Positions 51,743 through 61,535 of a DNA stretch of 64,000 bases are shown in pieces. The position numbers were made by a program, and so were the translations under genes. Positions within the stretch are counted from its first letter, which is position 1. Each line of letters starts with the position of its first letter. This stretch comes from Devosia sp. (GTDB lineage Bacteria; Pseudomonadota; Alphaproteobacteria; Rhizobiales; Devosiaceae), in the NCBI GenBank assembly GCA_015234425.1, contig JADGNE010000064.1:27538-91537 (forward strand), written 5' to 3'. Under the pieces are notes generated by a model. That model had not been told where the DNA came from. It saw only the letters and a program-made list of their open reading frames with translations, and ran no database searches.

Positions 51743-52690
51743 ATGGACGTCCTGTTTGAAATCCTCGGCTCCGCGAATTTCTGGGCCGCCTCCCTGCGCA
51801 TCGCCACCCCGCTGATTTTCGGTGTGCTCGGCGCCCTGCTCTGCGAACGGGCTGGCGTGCTGAACCTTGGCATTGAGGGCATTTTCGTCGCCGGGGCGAT
51901 GGCGGGGTGGCTCGCGGTCTATCTTGGCCTTGGCCTCTGGGGCGGTGTGCTCGTCGCGGCCTGCGCCGGTGCCTTCTTCGGGCTCATCCACGCCATCCTG
52001 ACGGTGGTTCTGGGGCTCTCCCAGCACGTCTCGGGCATCGGCATTACCCTGCTCGCGACCAGCGCCAGCTATTTCACCTATCGCACCGCCCTGCCCGACG
52101 TCTCTACGCCGCCGCGCATCGCCGCCTTCCAGCCGCTCAATATTCCGGGCCTGTCGGATCTGCCGTTCATCGGACCGGCACTGTTCCAGCAGACGCCGCT
52201 GACCTTCCTGGCTCTGGCCTTCGTGGTGCTCATCGCCATTGTGCTCTATCGCACCCCGCTGGGCCTTGCCATTCGCGCCGTGGGCGACAATCCGGCCTCG
52301 GTCGAGGCGCAAGGGCTCTCCGTCCGCGGCCTCCGCATCGGCGCTGTGGTCGCCGGTTCGGCGCTGATGGCGCTGGGCGGCGCGTTCCTCACCATGTCGG
52401 CGTTCGACGCATTCTTCTTCGGCATGGTCAACGGCCGCGGCTGGATCTGTATCGCGCTTGTTGTTTTCGCCTCCTGGCAGCCCGGCAAGGCCCTGCTCGG
52501 CGCGCTCCTCTTCGGCGCCTTCGACGCCTTCCAGATCCGCCTCCAGGCGCAGATCGGCCAGGTTGTGCCGGGCCAGATCTTCCTCATGCTGCCCTATCTT
52601 TTGTCCATCGTCGCCCTGATCCTTGTGGCGCGGCGGGCAGACTACCCGCGCGCCCTGCTCCAGCCCTGGACCAAGGGACAGCGCCACTAA
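51743..52690 (+). CDS. Nucleoside-type ABC transporter permease (YufQ-like)
   Basis: A 315-residue permease with about eight hydrophobic segments and the motifs LLCERAGVLNLGIEGIF, VGDNPASVEAQGLSVRG and GGAFLTMSAF. It is the second half of the YufPQ-type heterodimer. It follows the first permease by two bases. Confidence 0.88.
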   Translation: MDVLFEILGSANFWAASLRIATPLIFGVLGALLCERAGVLNLGIEGIFVAGAMAGWLAVYLGLGLWGGVLVAACAGAFFGLIHAILTVVLGLSQHVSGIGITLLATSASYFTYRTALPDVSTPPRIAAFQPLNIPGLSDLPFIGPALFQQTPLTFLALAFVVLIAIVLYRTPLGLAIRAVGDNPASVEAQGLSVRGLRIGAVVAGSALMALGGAFLTMSAFDAFFFGMVNGRGWICIALVVFASWQPGKALLGALLFGAFDAFQIRLQAQIGQVVPGQIFLMLPYLLSIVALILVARRADYPRALLQPWTKGQRH

Positions 52691-52730
52691 GACTGGTTCC
52701 GGCACAAGCTGGACACACTAAATTTCGTCA

Positions 52731-52751
52731 CCACCGGGCCCGTCCCGGTGG
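52731..52751 (+). other. Hairpin between the importer and amidohydrolase genes
   Basis: CCACCGGG (52731-52738) pairs with CCCGGTGG (52744-52751), five-base loop. It lies 41 bases after the permease stop and 73 before the amidohydrolase start. No U-tract, so read-through is expected. Confidence 0.5.
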
Positions 52752-52823
52752 CCCCTTCGGCCATCTGCCGGAGTGTTCGGACAAACCGGACGCTGACGAC
52801 CAACAAGACGACTGGAAATGCCA

Positions 52824-54110
52824 ATGTTCGATCTGAAAATCACCAATGCCAATTTGCCCGATGGCCGAAACGGCGTGGACATCGGCGTCCGCGACGGGCG
52901 CATTGCGGCCATCGAACCCAATCTAGCCGGTGACGCCGGCGAGACCATCGACGCTGGCGGCCAGCTGGTCGCGCCGCCCTTCGTCGATGTGCACTTCCAC
53001 ATGGATGCGACGCTTTCGCTCGGCCTGCCGCGCCACAATGAGAGCGGCCTGCTGCTCGACGGCATCAAGATCTGGGGCGAGCTCAAGCCGCTTCTTACTC
53101 AGGAAGCGGTCGTTGAGCGCGCCCTCGCCTATTGCGATCTGGCCGTGTCGCAGGGTCTCCTCGCCATCCGCACCCATGTCGACATCTGCGATGATCGCCT
53201 GCTGGGCGTCGAGGCCCTGCTTGAGGTCAAGAAGCGCGTTGCGCCCTATATCGACCTGCAGCTCGTCGCCTTCCCGCAGGACGGCTACTACCGCTATCCC
53301 GGCGCAGTCGAACTGCTCGACCGTGCGCTCGACATGGGCGTCGAGGTCGTCGGCGGCATTCCGCATTTCGAGCGCACCATGGCCGATGGCGCCTCGAGCC
53401 TCAAGGCACTGCTCGAAATCGCCGCGGATCGCGGTTTACTCGTCGACATCCATTGCGACGAGACCGACGACCCGATGAGCCGCCACATCGAGGCGCTGGC
53501 CTATGAAACCCAGCGTCTGGGGCTCGGCGGGCGCGTCAACGCCTCCCACCTGACCTCCATGCACTCCATGGACAATTACTACGTCTCAAAGCTCCTGCCA
53601 CTCATGGTCGAGGCTGGCGTCAGCGCCACCGCCAATCCGCTGATCAACATTGTCATCCAGGGCCGTCACGACAGCTATCCCAAGCGCCGGGGCATGACGC
53701 GCATCCCCGAGATGCTGAACTATGGCATCGACTGCGCCTTTGGCCATGACTGCGTCATGGACCCCTGGTATTCGCTCGGCCAGGGCGACATGCTGGAAGT
53801 GGCCTTCATGGGCCTGCACGTCGCGCAGATGACCAGCCGCGAAGCCATGCGCAAGTGCTTTGACCTCGTCACCAAGGGCCCGGCCAAGATCATGCATCTT
53901 GAGGGCTATGGTGTGGACGTTGGCTGCAAGGCCGACATGGTGCTGCTGCAGGCCAAGGACACTATCGACGCCCTCCGCCTAAAGCCGACGCGCCTGGCTG
54001 TCATCAAGGGTGGCAAGGTGATCTCTCGCACGCCCGCTCGCCAGAGCGCGCTGAGCCTTGATGGCCGCCCTGGCCTGATCGACCCGGCCCGCGTCGGGCC
54101 GCAGTGGTAA
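52824..54110 (+). CDS. Cytosine deaminase-like amidohydrolase
   Basis: A 428-residue metal-dependent amidohydrolase. Metal and catalytic motifs are APPFVDVHFHMDATLS, HCDETDDPMSRHIEAL, NASHLTSMH and FGHDCVMDPWY, as in CodA-type cytosine/isoguanine deaminases. The ATG at 52824 has GGAA six bases upstream; an ATG two codons before it is also in frame. It follows a BMP-type nucleobase/nucleoside importer, so it probably deaminates or opens the imported base. Start and end are typical of the family. Confidence 0.87.
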   Translation: MFDLKITNANLPDGRNGVDIGVRDGRIAAIEPNLAGDAGETIDAGGQLVAPPFVDVHFHMDATLSLGLPRHNESGLLLDGIKIWGELKPLLTQEAVVERALAYCDLAVSQGLLAIRTHVDICDDRLLGVEALLEVKKRVAPYIDLQLVAFPQDGYYRYPGAVELLDRALDMGVEVVGGIPHFERTMADGASSLKALLEIAADRGLLVDIHCDETDDPMSRHIEALAYETQRLGLGGRVNASHLTSMHSMDNYYVSKLLPLMVEAGVSATANPLINIVIQGRHDSYPKRRGMTRIPEMLNYGIDCAFGHDCVMDPWYSLGQGDMLEVAFMGLHVAQMTSREAMRKCFDLVTKGPAKIMHLEGYGVDVGCKADMVLLQAKDTIDALRLKPTRLAVIKGGKVISRTPARQSALSLDGRPGLIDPARVGPQW

Positions 54111-54150
54111 GACTGGCAAATTTAGGGGGTGGTCCATTCCTGATGGAGCA

Positions 54151-54259
54151 CCCCCACCTAACCTCCCCCTCTTAGGGGGACGGACCCATCGAGTAGGTGG
54201 AGAGGTCTAGGTGCCACCGGCGGATTCCTCCCTCGTCTTCAGGGGGAGGTTAGGCGGGG
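54151..54259. repeat. Inverted-repeat intergenic element
   Basis: CCCCCACCTAACCTCCCCCT (54151-54170) and AGGGGGAGGTTAGGCGGGG (54241-54259) are inverted copies sharing 14 perfect central bases, separated by 70 bases. Further GGGGG/CCCCC and AGGTGG/CCACC matches lie inside. This looks like a dispersed palindromic repeat of the kind found between alphaproteobacterial genes, but only one copy is in the window. Confidence 0.5.
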
Positions 54260-54285
54260 TCATCACACACCCCACCATCAGAAAA

Positions 54286-54319
54286 CAGAAAAGGCGGGGA
54301 TCACTCCCCGCCTTTTCTG
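54286..54319. terminator. Strong bidirectional rho-independent terminator
   Basis: CAGAAAAGGCGGGGA (54286-54300) pairs perfectly with TCCCCGCCTTTTCTG (54305-54319) around TCAC. Each strand has a U-rich distal arm, so it can end both the amidohydrolase transcript and the convergent RND operon. Confidence 0.85.
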
Positions 54320-54324
54320 CATTC

Positions 54325-57300
54325 TCAGGCCTTCTGCTCGACGAGCACTTCGTGCTCATCGTCATGTGGCGCCTTGGGCGTGAAGCGCCCGATGAAGCGG
54401 CTGAAGCTGTCGATATAGGTCAGCAGCACCGGCACCACGAGGAGCGTCAACGCGGTCGAGGAGATCAGGCCCCCGATCACTGCGTGGGCCATTGGCGCGT
54501 TCTGCCCGCTGCCTTCATGCAGGCTGAGTGCCAGCGGCAGCATGCCGAAGATCATGGCGAGGGTCGTCATGATGATGGGACGGAAACGGGTGACACCCGC
54601 TTCCACCAGCGCTTCATAGAGGTTCATGCCGCCCCTGACGTGCTGGTTGGCATTGTCGACGAGCAGGATGGCGTTCTTCACCACCAGACCCATCAACATG
54701 ATGAAGCCAATGGCCGAGAACATGTTGAGCGTCGACCCACCCACAAGCAGGCCCACCATCACGCCGATCAGGGCCAGCGGCAGCGAGCCCATGATGGCCA
54801 GAGGCTGCAAGAAGCTGCCGAACTGGGATGCCAGCACGAGGTAGATGAAGATCACCGCCAGCAGCAGGGCCGAGCCCACCGAACCCATGGTGTCAGCGAT
54901 CTGCTCGGCTTCACCGCCGAAACCGCTGCGATACCCAACAGGGAAGTCGATGCGGGCAATGGCTTCCTGCAACTGCGGGATGACCGTGCCCAGCTCGACC
55001 CCTTCAAGGTTGGCCGTGATGGTCACGCCACGCTGCAGGTCCTGGCGGTTGATCGTGGCCGGACCGTTGCTCTCGACGACTTCGGCAATTTGACCGAGCG
55101 TGATCATGTCCTGCGTACCGGTACCGGTCTGGGCGATCGGCAGGTTGCCGATGGCTTCGATATCGTTGCGCAGGCTTTCCGGCAGACGCACGACGACCTT
55201 GTAGACCTGACCATTGGGGGCAACCCAATCGGACACGTCCTCACCCGAGATCAGCGGGCTCAGGGTGGCCGCGATCTGCCCCAGAGACACGCCGAGGCTG
55301 TCCGCCAGTTCGCGGTTGATCTGGATACCGACAACAGGCTGCGCTTCGTCGAGCGATGACGAAATATCGATCAGTCCGTTGATGTTGCGGAGGTCCGCCA
55401 TCAGGCCATCGGCCAGATTCTCCAGAACTTCGAAGCTGTCGCCATAGAGCGTCACTGAAACCGGCGCGGTGCTCGGGCCCATCATCGAGGCCACGGCGAC
55501 CTCGAACTTGCTGCCCGGGATCGCCTGGAGGTCACGACGCACTTTCGGCATGAAATCAGCAACGCTGATATCACGTTCGGCCTGGCCGACCAGCGTCACC
55601 GTCATGGTGCCAACATTGGCGCCGTCCGCGGACATGCCACCGGCGATGGTGGAATAGGTGCGTTCGACTTCCGGATATTGACGCACGATCAGTTCGGCCT
55701 GGCGCAACTTGCTTTCCGTGTACTCCTTGGACGAGCCCGAGGGTGTTTCTACCTTCACGGTGAAAATGCCGTTGTCGGTCGCCGGCACAAATTCGACGCC
55801 AACGCGCGGGAACAGGGCCAGCGCGCCAACCATCGAGAGCAGAGCGATCAGCAGCACCGTCTTGCGGAACTTCAGACCCCAGCGGATGAGGTGGCGATAG
55901 CCTTCGGTGACCCATTCGAAGAAGCGGTCGAACTGCTGGATCAGCCGCCCGATCGGGCCGCGCTTTGCGTTGGGGTTGGACGCCGGATCGTACCAGACGC
56001 TCGACATCATGGGGTCGAGGGTGAAGGCCACGAAGAGGGAGATCAACACTGCAACCGAGACGGTGACGCCGAACTGCAGGAAGAACTTGCCCATGATGCC
56101 GTCCATGAAGGCAACCGGCAGGAACACGGCAACGATGGAGAGCGTGGTGGCTAGAACCGCCAGCCCGATTTCATTGGTGCCGTCAAAAGCCGCCTGACGG
56201 TGGGACTTGCCCATGTGCAGGTGGCGGGTGATGTTTTCACGCACCACGATGGCGTCGTCGATGAGGATACCCACGGCCAGCGACAGGGCCAGCAGGGTCA
56301 TGGTGTTGAGCGAGAACCCAAGGAAGCTGAGCGCCACCATGGTGCCGATGATCGAAATCGGCAGGGTCAGGCCCGTGATGATGGTCGAGCGCCAGGAATT
56401 GAGGAACAGGAACACGATGACAACCGCGAGCACGGCGCCTTCGATGAGCATGTTCTGCACGGCGTGGAACGAGTCCTCGACGGGCTTGGCGTTGTCGACC
56501 ACGACTTCGATATTGACCTGACCGGCCGGAAGTTCGGTCCGCAGCAGACGATCGATGGTCTGGCGAATTTCCTTGGCCACGCCAACGGTATTGGCGCCCT
56601 GGGTCTTGAGGATATTGATGGCCAGGGCCGGTTCGCCATTGAGGATGGCGAGAGACTCGGTTTCGCCCGTACCGTCCTCGATGGTGGCGACATCGCGCAG
56701 CGTGACCGGCTGGCCACCCTGGTTGCCCACAGTGATGTCGTAATAGTCCTGCTGATCCTCGATGCGTCCGAGAACCTGGATCGAGCGCACGATGCTGTTC
56801 TCGGTGATCGCGCCGGCGGCAAGGTCCTTGTTGGAGGCCTTGAGCGCGTTGATCACAGCGGCAGGGCTGATGTTGTAGGCGTTGAGCAGATCAGGATCGA
56901 TCTGGATGTTGAGCTGGCGCGGCGTGCCACCCACAACGGTCGCCGAGCCGACGCCATTGATATTGGAGAGGCGCTTGACGATGATTTCCTCGGTCAGCGC
57001 TGTCAGGTCGCGTGCGGACAGCGTGTCCGAGCTCACGGCCAGCGACAGCACGGGCAGCGCCGACGGGTCAAAGCGCAGCACCTGCGGGTCCATCGCTGCG
57101 GCCGGGAAATTCGCCTTGATCGGGTCGATCTTGTCGCGAACGTCTTGGGCCTTCTGCTGCGAGTTCGCCTCGAGGTCGAACATCATGATGACCATGGCGC
57201 GGCCAGGCTGGGCGATCGACTGAACCGTATCGAGACCGGCGATGGTATTCACCGCGTCTTCGATCGGCTCGATGATGTCCTGCTCGACTGCCTCAGGCGA

Positions 57301-57462
57301 GGCGCCCGGATAGGCAACGACGATAGCAACGACCGGAAGGTCGATGTCGGGCAGCTGTTCAACCGGAAGTCGGGAATAGGAGAAAATGCCAAACACCATG
57401 ATTGCCACCATGATCATGGTGGCAAACACGGGATTGTTGACGCTGATGCGTGTCAAAAACAT
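54325..57462 (-). CDS. RND-family efflux pump inner-membrane transporter (AcrB/MexF-like)
   Basis: A 1045-residue RND permease, normal length for the family. The N-terminus [20 protein letters not shown], the first-half motif with paired Asp ([10 protein letters not shown]) and the second-half [12 protein letters not shown] give the proton-relay Asp-Asp-Lys residues. Twelve hydrophobic segments and two large periplasmic loops fit the HAE1 group. It works with the adaptor encoded 3 bases upstream; an outer-membrane channel gene is not in the window. Confidence 0.93.
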   Translation of the reverse strand: MFLTRISVNNPVFATMIMVAIMVFGIFSYSRLPVEQLPDIDLPVVAIVVAYPGASPEAVEQDIIEPIEDAVNTIAGLDTVQSIAQPGRAMVIMMFDLEANSQQKAQDVRDKIDPIKANFPAAAMDPQVLRFDPSALPVLSLAVSSDTLSARDLTALTEEIIVKRLSNINGVGSATVVGGTPRQLNIQIDPDLLNAYNISPAAVINALKASNKDLAAGAITENSIVRSIQVLGRIEDQQDYYDITVGNQGGQPVTLRDVATIEDGTGETESLAILNGEPALAINILKTQGANTVGVAKEIRQTIDRLLRTELPAGQVNIEVVVDNAKPVEDSFHAVQNMLIEGAVLAVVIVFLFLNSWRSTIITGLTLPISIIGTMVALSFLGFSLNTMTLLALSLAVGILIDDAIVVRENITRHLHMGKSHRQAAFDGTNEIGLAVLATTLSIVAVFLPVAFMDGIMGKFFLQFGVTVSVAVLISLFVAFTLDPMMSSVWYDPASNPNAKRGPIGRLIQQFDRFFEWVTEGYRHLIRWGLKFRKTVLLIALLSMVGALALFPRVGVEFVPATDNGIFTVKVETPSGSSKEYTESKLRQAELIVRQYPEVERTYSTIAGGMSADGANVGTMTVTLVGQAERDISVADFMPKVRRDLQAIPGSKFEVAVASMMGPSTAPVSVTLYGDSFEVLENLADGLMADLRNINGLIDISSSLDEAQPVVGIQINRELADSLGVSLGQIAATLSPLISGEDVSDWVAPNGQVYKVVVRLPESLRNDIEAIGNLPIAQTGTGTQDMITLGQIAEVVESNGPATINRQDLQRGVTITANLEGVELGTVIPQLQEAIARIDFPVGYRSGFGGEAEQIADTMGSVGSALLLAVIFIYLVLASQFGSFLQPLAIMGSLPLALIGVMVGLLVGGSTLNMFSAIGFIMLMGLVVKNAILLVDNANQHVRGGMNLYEALVEAGVTRFRPIIMTTLAMIFGMLPLALSLHEGSGQNAPMAHAVIGGLISSTALTLLVVPVLLTYIDSFSRFIGRFTPKAPHDDEHEVLVEQKA

Positions 57463-57465
57463 ATT

Positions 57466-58662
57466 TTAGTTCCCAACGATTTCGTAGGCGTCGCCAGCCG
57501 AAAGCTCGCTCAGCGCACCGGCAATGACCGTCTCGCCAACGGCAACACCGGTCACTTCCACGGTGCGGCCACGATCCCACTGGGCGCCAAGCTCAACAGC
57601 CTTGCGTTCCAGCGTGCCGTCGTTGAGGGCAAGCACATACTGGCCCTCCGCGTCCTCGCGCACGGCAGTGGTCGGAATTGCGATCGCTTCGGTCTTTTCG
57701 ACAACGGTGACATTGCCCACGGCGAACATGCCGCCGCGCAGCATGCCATCGACATTGTCGATAGCGATGTACATCGGCACGGTACGGGTCCCGGTGGTCG
57801 CGACCGGATTGACGCGCACGACCTCGCCTTCAAAGGTCTGGCCGTCGACGCCATTGACGGTGACGTCAACCTTCTGGCCGGACTTCACCAAGGCGCTGGA
57901 ATTGACCGAGGCCGATGCCTGGAATTCCATTTCGTCGAGATTGACGACGGTAAAGAGCGGCGTGCCAGCAGAAATGGTCTGGCCTGGCTCGACCGAACGG
58001 ACCGACACCACGCCCGACAGCGGCGAGCGAACAGTGGCGTTGGCGAGGGCGATTTCAGCGCCCGAGACACCATTTTCAAGCGCGGCGAGATTGGATTCCA
58101 GTGCAGCGGTGGACGAACGCGCCGCTTCAAGATTTGAAGGGCTGGTCAGGCCCTGACGGGCCAGTTCTTCGGTGCGTTCGAGCTGCTGGCGGCTATTGGC
58201 CAGCTGGATACGGGTGGCTTCCGCCGTTGCCCGCTGCTGGTTGAGCTGGAGCTCGAGCGTCGCACGATCGATCTCAGCGAGGACAGCGCCCTCCTCGACC
58301 GTATCACCCGGGCTGACAAGAACCGACAACACGCGCCCGGACGCCTGCGAGGCGATGCTCGACAGATGGCCCGGTACCAGCGAGCCCGTGACCTTGACGG
58401 TCTGGCGCAGTGTCATCGGTGCGATCTCGGCTGTTTCGCTTCGCAGGATCTGCTTGACCACGGCGGTCTCCTCGACCGCTGCAACGGGCTCGGGTGCCGG
58501 CGGCTGAAGGAACATGAAGGCGCCAGCGCCGATCACCAGCACCCCCAGCACAATCCATGGGCCAATCCGACGCTTCGGCTTCAAGCCCTGTGCTACGCGG
58601 AGCGCGTTCGCCTTCTCGCGCTTGCTCTGGGCCCATTCGGGTTTATCGTTGGTGGCGGTCAT
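57466..58662 (-). CDS. RND efflux periplasmic adaptor (membrane-fusion protein)
   Basis: A 398-residue membrane-fusion protein. A single N-terminal membrane segment (WIVLGVLVIGAGAFMFLQ, about 35-52) anchors it. It then has the lipoyl/coiled-coil region (SGRVLSVLVSPGDTVEEG through the AATRIQLANSRQQ helices) and the beta-barrel part (VRSPLSGVVSVRSVEPGQ). It overlaps the regulator gene by four bases upstream and lies three bases before the pump gene. Confidence 0.9.
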   Translation of the reverse strand: MTATNDKPEWAQSKREKANALRVAQGLKPKRRIGPWIVLGVLVIGAGAFMFLQPPAPEPVAAVEETAVVKQILRSETAEIAPMTLRQTVKVTGSLVPGHLSSIASQASGRVLSVLVSPGDTVEEGAVLAEIDRATLELQLNQQRATAEATRIQLANSRQQLERTEELARQGLTSPSNLEAARSSTAALESNLAALENGVSGAEIALANATVRSPLSGVVSVRSVEPGQTISAGTPLFTVVNLDEMEFQASASVNSSALVKSGQKVDVTVNGVDGQTFEGEVVRVNPVATTGTRTVPMYIAIDNVDGMLRGGMFAVGNVTVVEKTEAIAIPTTAVREDAEGQYVLALNDGTLERKAVELGAQWDRGRTVEVTGVAVGETVIAGALSELSAGDAYEIVGN

Positions 58663-59135
58663 TGCTTTTTATCCTGAAGCGAAGCTTTTCCCTGCAGCAA
58701 TACGGTCGCCCAATTGCCCAGGAATTGCGAAGAGTCTCGATAGAAGGCTGAAAGCTCCGTCACCCGACGCGCCGCACCTTCCGATTCTGATTCAATTTCT
58801 ATAGCGCAAGCCTCTGTAACGCTTGCGTATTTCTCCAGTCGCCCTGCCATTTCCTGGAGCATTTGCACATAGCTGGCAGACGACAATTCGTAATAGTCCT
58901 GGCGATCACCCGAATGGGTCTTCAGGCGAACCAAGCCGCGGGCAGCCAATTGCCTTGCATTGGTACTGACACTGGCCCGACTGACGCGCAGCCGTTCGCT
59001 AATCTGGTTCAGACTCAGCTCCCGGCCCTCGGCAATCAGCAGTCCCATAATCCGCCCTGCAATTCGGGGTCCACCGTCCTGCTGCGCGATAAGGCCCATT
59101 TCTTCGATAAAGCGATCAATCGCAGCGGTGGTCAC
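58659..59135 (-). CDS. GbsR/MarR-family transcriptional regulator
   Basis: A 158-residue winged-helix regulator with LSLNQISERLRVSRASVSTNA as the helix-turn-helix and GLVRLKTHSGDRQDYYEL as the wing, as in GbsR-like MarR proteins. It is the first gene of the RND operon, overlapping the adaptor by four bases, and so probably represses the whole unit including itself. Confidence 0.87.
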   Translation of the reverse strand: MTTAAIDRFIEEMGLIAQQDGGPRIAGRIMGLLIAEGRELSLNQISERLRVSRASVSTNARQLAARGLVRLKTHSGDRQDYYELSSASYVQMLQEMAGRLEKYASVTEACAIEIESESEGAARRVTELSAFYRDSSQFLGNWATVLLQGKASLQDKKQ

Positions 59136-59450
59136 AACAACTCGTCAGATCTAGTTCACTTTGTTCAATTTAGACTAAACGATCTGAATGCGATAGAGAT
59201 TCGCCATGCGTCACCTGAAAGGCAGGGTTGCACCAGTGGAAAGAAAGCGTCGGGTTTAAGGCGCAATCACTGATGGAAGGGTTAGCGAGAACCGTCTGAT
59301 TTTAGGTGGTTTTCCTTCACCCGGGTTAAGGTTGCGGTCAAGGAATCCATGCGCATCCGGCACTTGGCCGGGTTGCACACTCTGGTGAAAATCCCTGTTT
59401 TGGGTTGTGCAGCGGACAAAATTGGGTCAGTTTCCGGGCATCAGGGGGTA
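59136..59450. other. Intergenic region between divergent regulator and HAD genes
   Basis: About 315 bases hold the RND-operon promoter and the start region of the HAD gene. Apart from the CAGATC/GATCTG repeat I see no gene, RNA or repeat. An open frame from 59349 simply extends the HAD frame upstream without a ribosome site. Confidence 0.45.
59146..59186. promoter_or_regulatory. Possible operator/promoter of the RND operon
   Basis: CAGATC (59146-59151) and GATCTG (59181-59186) form an inverted repeat with 29 AT-rich bases between, immediately upstream of the regulator gene. The spacing is long for one MarR dimer, so two half-site pairs or chance are also possible. Confidence 0.3.
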
Positions 59451-60182
59451 GTGACGCTGGATTCCAAACTGACACCGCCGACCATCGTACTTTTCGATCT
59501 CGATGGAACGCTGGTACATCACGTCAATCCGCGGGTACTGCAAGCACTCGAGTTCCTGGACGATTGTTCGCACAGGGCCGGCCGCTTGGTTGCTCGGTTT
59601 CGTCTGGCTCGCCGTCATCGCACGGCCGAGGCCAAGGCGCCTAAATTGCTGGTTCACCGGGCGATCCATCGTGTTCGTCGCAAGTCGGTGGAACAGATGC
59701 TGCAGCCGTGCGCCGCGCTTCGCGCTACCCTCGAACAGCTTCAAAGCAATGGTGTGGTGCTCGGCCTCGTGAGCAACGGCCTTGGCCGTGGCTATGGCCA
59801 CGACGTGCTCGAAGCCTTCGATCTCAAGAAGTATTTTACCGCCAGCGTGTTCCGCGAAGACGTCATCCGCGGCAAGCCCTGGCCGGATCCGCTGGTCACT
59901 GCCCTCAAGGGCATCGGACGGGATGTGCGTCGCCGTGACGTCATCTGGTATGTCGGCGACCAGCGCAAGGACATTACCGCGGCTCTCGCGGCATCAGAGG
60001 TTATTGGCCACCAGATCGTGCCCGTAGCGCTTGGCGCGCGCGCGGCTATGGCGGCGGTCGAGATCTGCGCGGACAAGGCCCACATCATGTGGTCGGCTAC
60101 CGAATTTTGCCGCTCCGTGGATGCTGTGTTCGGCGGTGAGGACGCCCCTGCCCTCGAGACGCTCCCGCTCGCGCCCGTCTGA
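59451..60182 (+). CDS. HAD-family phosphatase (phosphoglycolate phosphatase-like)
   Basis: A 243-residue HAD hydrolase. Motif I is LFDLDGTLVH, motif II is GLVSNGLGRG, motif III is the Lys in RGKPWPDPL and motif IV is YVGDQRKDITAA. A helical cap with many basic residues lies between motifs I and II. The start is a GTG at 59451 with AGGGGG just before it; an ATG at 59349 in the same frame lacks support. It acts on a small phosphorylated metabolite in the cytoplasm. Confidence 0.82.
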   Translation: MTLDSKLTPPTIVLFDLDGTLVHHVNPRVLQALEFLDDCSHRAGRLVARFRLARRHRTAEAKAPKLLVHRAIHRVRRKSVEQMLQPCAALRATLEQLQSNGVVLGLVSNGLGRGYGHDVLEAFDLKKYFTASVFREDVIRGKPWPDPLVTALKGIGRDVRRRDVIWYVGDQRKDITAALAASEVIGHQIVPVALGARAAMAAVEICADKAHIMWSATEFCRSVDAVFGGEDAPALETLPLAPV

Positions 60183-60206
60183 CGAGTTAGCCGTCAGGCC
60201 GTTTTT

Positions 60207-60680
60207 TTAGAAATCAAAACCCATCTGGCTGATGCTGGGCGTCGGCGCCGGTAGAACAGCATTGTCTTCGACAGAGGCTGCGGGCGGCTCTGCTGCCTTC
60301 GGAGCGGTAATCTTGGCTGTCTTCGGGGCCGCTTTTTTGGCGGATTTCAGCTTGGGCTTTTCAACGATGACTTCGGGCGCGGCATCCGCGACGGCAGCCT
60401 CTCGGGGGGCTGCCATCAGCTCGATCCAGGCGCGGGCGCGTTCCAGCTTTGCGGGCTTGAAGGCATAAAGATTCTCGCGACCCTTCTTCACCTCGGCCAC
60501 AAGACCTGCGGTCTTGAGCACGCGCAGATGGCGAGAAATGGCGGGGCGGCTGATGGAGAAAGCATCGGCAAGCTTGTGCACCGGAATTGGGCCGGTCTGC
60601 AGGATTGTCAGGATCTTGCAGCGGGTTGCGTCGGCGAGGGCCGAGTAGATCTGAACCGGTGGCTTTGTCGACTTGCTCAT
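60207..60680 (-). CDS. ArsR-family regulator with lysine/alanine/proline-rich tail
   Basis: A 157-residue protein. Residues 1-90 are an ArsR-type winged helix (IYSALADATRCKILTIL, FSISRPAISRHLRVLKTAGL, GRENLYAF). The last 65 residues are low complexity, rich in Lys, Ala and Pro (KSAKKAAPKTAKITAPKAA), like histone H1 tails, ending in SISQMGFDF. The ATG at 60680 is chosen since it directly precedes the conserved domain; a longer frame reaches 60782. A perfect GTAACG-N4-CGTTAC dyad lies 14 bases upstream, likely its own operator. Confidence 0.83.
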   Translation of the reverse strand: MSKSTKPPVQIYSALADATRCKILTILQTGPIPVHKLADAFSISRPAISRHLRVLKTAGLVAEVKKGRENLYAFKPAKLERARAWIELMAAPREAAVADAAPEVIVEKPKLKSAKKAAPKTAKITAPKAAEPPAASVEDNAVLPAPTPSISQMGFDF

Positions 60681-60693
60681 GCTCGCTGCGTAC

Positions 60694-60709
60694 GTAACGA
60701 CAGCGTTAC
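60694..60709. promoter_or_regulatory. Putative ArsR operator
   Basis: GTAACG (60694-60699) and CGTTAC (60704-60709) are perfect inverted repeats separated by ACAG, 14 bases before the ArsR start. The position suits autorepression. Confidence 0.65.
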
Positions 60710-60842
60710 CCGTCAAGCGAGCACACAACTTGTTCACCAGATAAGTTGGATCGCCATTCACGATGGCACACAATAGCCGCAACTGATCAATAGTCTGGTC
60801 ATTATCCGTAGCCCAAGCTGGGTTTAACCAAGGGAGACGGAG

Positions 60843-61535
60843 ATGACGCGCAGAAGCGCTGGCGCCGTGACATATTCATGGTGGAGCCGAGAACAGCGGC
60901 CCTATTCGACTTCAGAGATGATCGCCGACGCGGCGGTCCATATTTTCGGCCTGGTCATCGCCATTGCGGCGGGCTCGTCGCTGCTGGCCCTCGCCCTGCT
61001 GCACACCGCACCCGAGGCCTTCCCTGCGCTGCTCGTCTATGTCGCGACGCTGATCCTCGTACTCGGCGTGTCGCTGGCCTATAATCTGTGGCCGGTATCT
61101 CCGGTTAAAAAGCATCTGGCGCGCCTCGATCAGGCGGCAATTTTCCTTTTCATTGCAGGGTCCTATACGCCGTTCCTCGCCGTCATCGGCGGCACGCCGA
61201 TGGGCGCCATCATGACGAGCTTTGTCTGGGGCGCCTCATTGGTCGGGGTGGCGCTCAAACTCATCGTCCCGGAGAAATTCGGGCGCATGGCGATCGCGCT
61301 TTATCTGGCCATTGGCTGGAGCGGTATTCTGGTGTTCCAGTCGCTGGCGCAGACACTGCCGGATTCCACGCTCTGGCTGCTGCTGGCCGGCGGGGTGACC
61401 TATTCGGCCGGGATCATTTTCCACCTCTGGGAAAAGCTCAAATTCCAGAATGCCTTATGGCATGTGTTTGTGGTGGCGGGTGCGAGCCTGCACCTCCTGG
61501 CGGTGCTCGACTGCATGGTGTTTGCGCGGCTCTAG
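60843..61535 (+). CDS. Hemolysin III / PAQR-family membrane protein
   Basis: A 230-residue protein with seven hydrophobic segments. The family zinc-site residues are present: His in ADAAVHIFGL, Asp in LARLDQAAIF with SYTPF after it, and the two His in WHVFVVAGASLHLL. GGGAGACGGAG precedes the ATG. The YqfA/HlyIII family acts in the inner membrane; an enzymatic or signalling role is unsettled and true haemolytic activity is not implied. Its stop shares a CTAG with the convergent DUF192 stop. Confidence 0.88.
   Translation: MTRRSAGAVTYSWWSREQRPYSTSEMIADAAVHIFGLVIAIAAGSSLLALALLHTAPEAFPALLVYVATLILVLGVSLAYNLWPVSPVKKHLARLDQAAIFLFIAGSYTPFLAVIGGTPMGAIMTSFVWGASLVGVALKLIVPEKFGRMAIALYLAIGWSGILVFQSLAQTLPDSTLWLLLAGGVTYSAGIIFHLWEKLKFQNALWHVFVVAGASLHLLAVLDCMVFARL

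Noticed and set aside
56200-58137. A 645-codon open frame on the plus strand
   Set aside because: It is antisense to the RND pump and adaptor genes, is His/Asp/Gly rich without any motif, and has no ribosome site.
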